DNA from: Porticoccus sp. | GTDB lineage: Bacteria; Pseudomonadota; Gammaproteobacteria; Pseudomonadales; Porticoccaceae | Direction of reading: 5' to 3' | Assembly: GCA_023263825.1 (NCBI GenBank) | Contig: JALQUJ010000041.1 | Span: 1-5,984 of the forward strand | DNA: 5,984 nucleotides | Part shown: piece after piece, positions 5,856 to 5,984 of the stretch | Numbering within the stretch: the first letter of the stretch is position 1 | How the letters are laid out: each line of letters starts with the position of its first letter | Notes under the pieces: generated by a model | What the model was told of the DNA's origin: nothing | The model's database searches: none | The model's input: only the letters and a program-made list of their open reading frames with translations | Position numbers and translations under genes: made by a program

Positions 5856-5984
5856 GCGCTCGACCGGGTAGCGCAGCGCAAGCAGCTGTGGGACGGCGCG
5901 CGATGGTATGAGCCGCTCCCTGGTCCAGCCCGCCCGTCGCGCACCCGCCGCTGCCACGCGCCAGCTCGAGCCGGGAGGGGCAGC
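5854..5984. other. GC-rich segment of foreign composition replacing the nqrF 5' end
   Basis: Hand count gives 31 A/T in 131 bases, about 76% G+C, against well under 50% in the rest of the window. The change coincides with the codon where NqrF homology ends. On the + strand the frame from 5856 is open for 43 codons to the edge and begins ALDRVAQRKQLWDGARWYEP, which looks protein-like, then becomes rich in Pro and Arg. On the minus strand the nqrF frame is also open but Ala/Arg-rich and without known motifs; long open frames are expected at this G+C. I see no terminal inverted repeat, transposase or tRNA end at the join. A chimeric read or mis-assembly is the simplest explanation. Confidence 0.7.

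Noticed and set aside
5753..5957. Alternative minus-strand starts making a short NqrF or a separate small protein across the join
   Set aside because: The residues beyond the join are low-complexity Ala/Arg/Pro sequence from the GC-rich segment. Open frames there are expected from composition alone.

Overview
The window reads as a piece of a marine-type gammaproteobacterial chromosome. Support for this is a glutathione-dependent glyoxalase II, an MltD lipoprotein transglycosylase and the Na+-NQR tail nqrF-apbE-nqrM. G+C is moderate to low throughout, except in the last ~130 bases. No genus can be named from the sequence alone. The odd length and the abrupt change at the right end suggest that this is a whole contig or the end of one.

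Left part (1-2766, + strand): gloB (glyoxalase II) is followed by mltD (membrane-bound lytic transglycosylase with three LysM repeats). mltD has a clear sigma-70-like promoter of its own in the 200-base gap. A divergent minus-strand frame starts at 41 and runs off the left edge. By position it may be the methyltransferase gene (yafS-like) that often lies divergent from gloB, but only 13 codons are visible. Middle (2767-3552): an AT-rich 330-base intergenic region holds several inverted repeats and an exact 20-base-spaced repeat. It precedes a small gene for a DOPA 4,5-dioxygenase family protein.

Right part (3553-5855, minus strand): the distal end of an nqr operon, transcribed right to left as nqrF (5' end missing), apbE and nqrM, with 18- and 2-base gaps. 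NqrF is the NADH-oxidising subunit of the sodium pump. ApbE attaches FMN covalently to NqrB and NqrC. NqrM is needed to build the iron centre between NqrD and NqrE. The genes therefore form one subunit-plus-maturation block. A strong intrinsic-terminator-like hairpin lies inside the first codons of apbE. This is the most interesting signal here: it could reduce transcription of the two maturation genes relative to the structural genes.

Right edge (about 5854-5984): about 76% G+C by hand count, with no NqrF homology, replacing the NqrF N-terminus (membrane helix and most of the 2Fe-2S ligands). It looks like a chimeric join or assembly artefact more than biology. I see no wholly new multi-gene system in this window.
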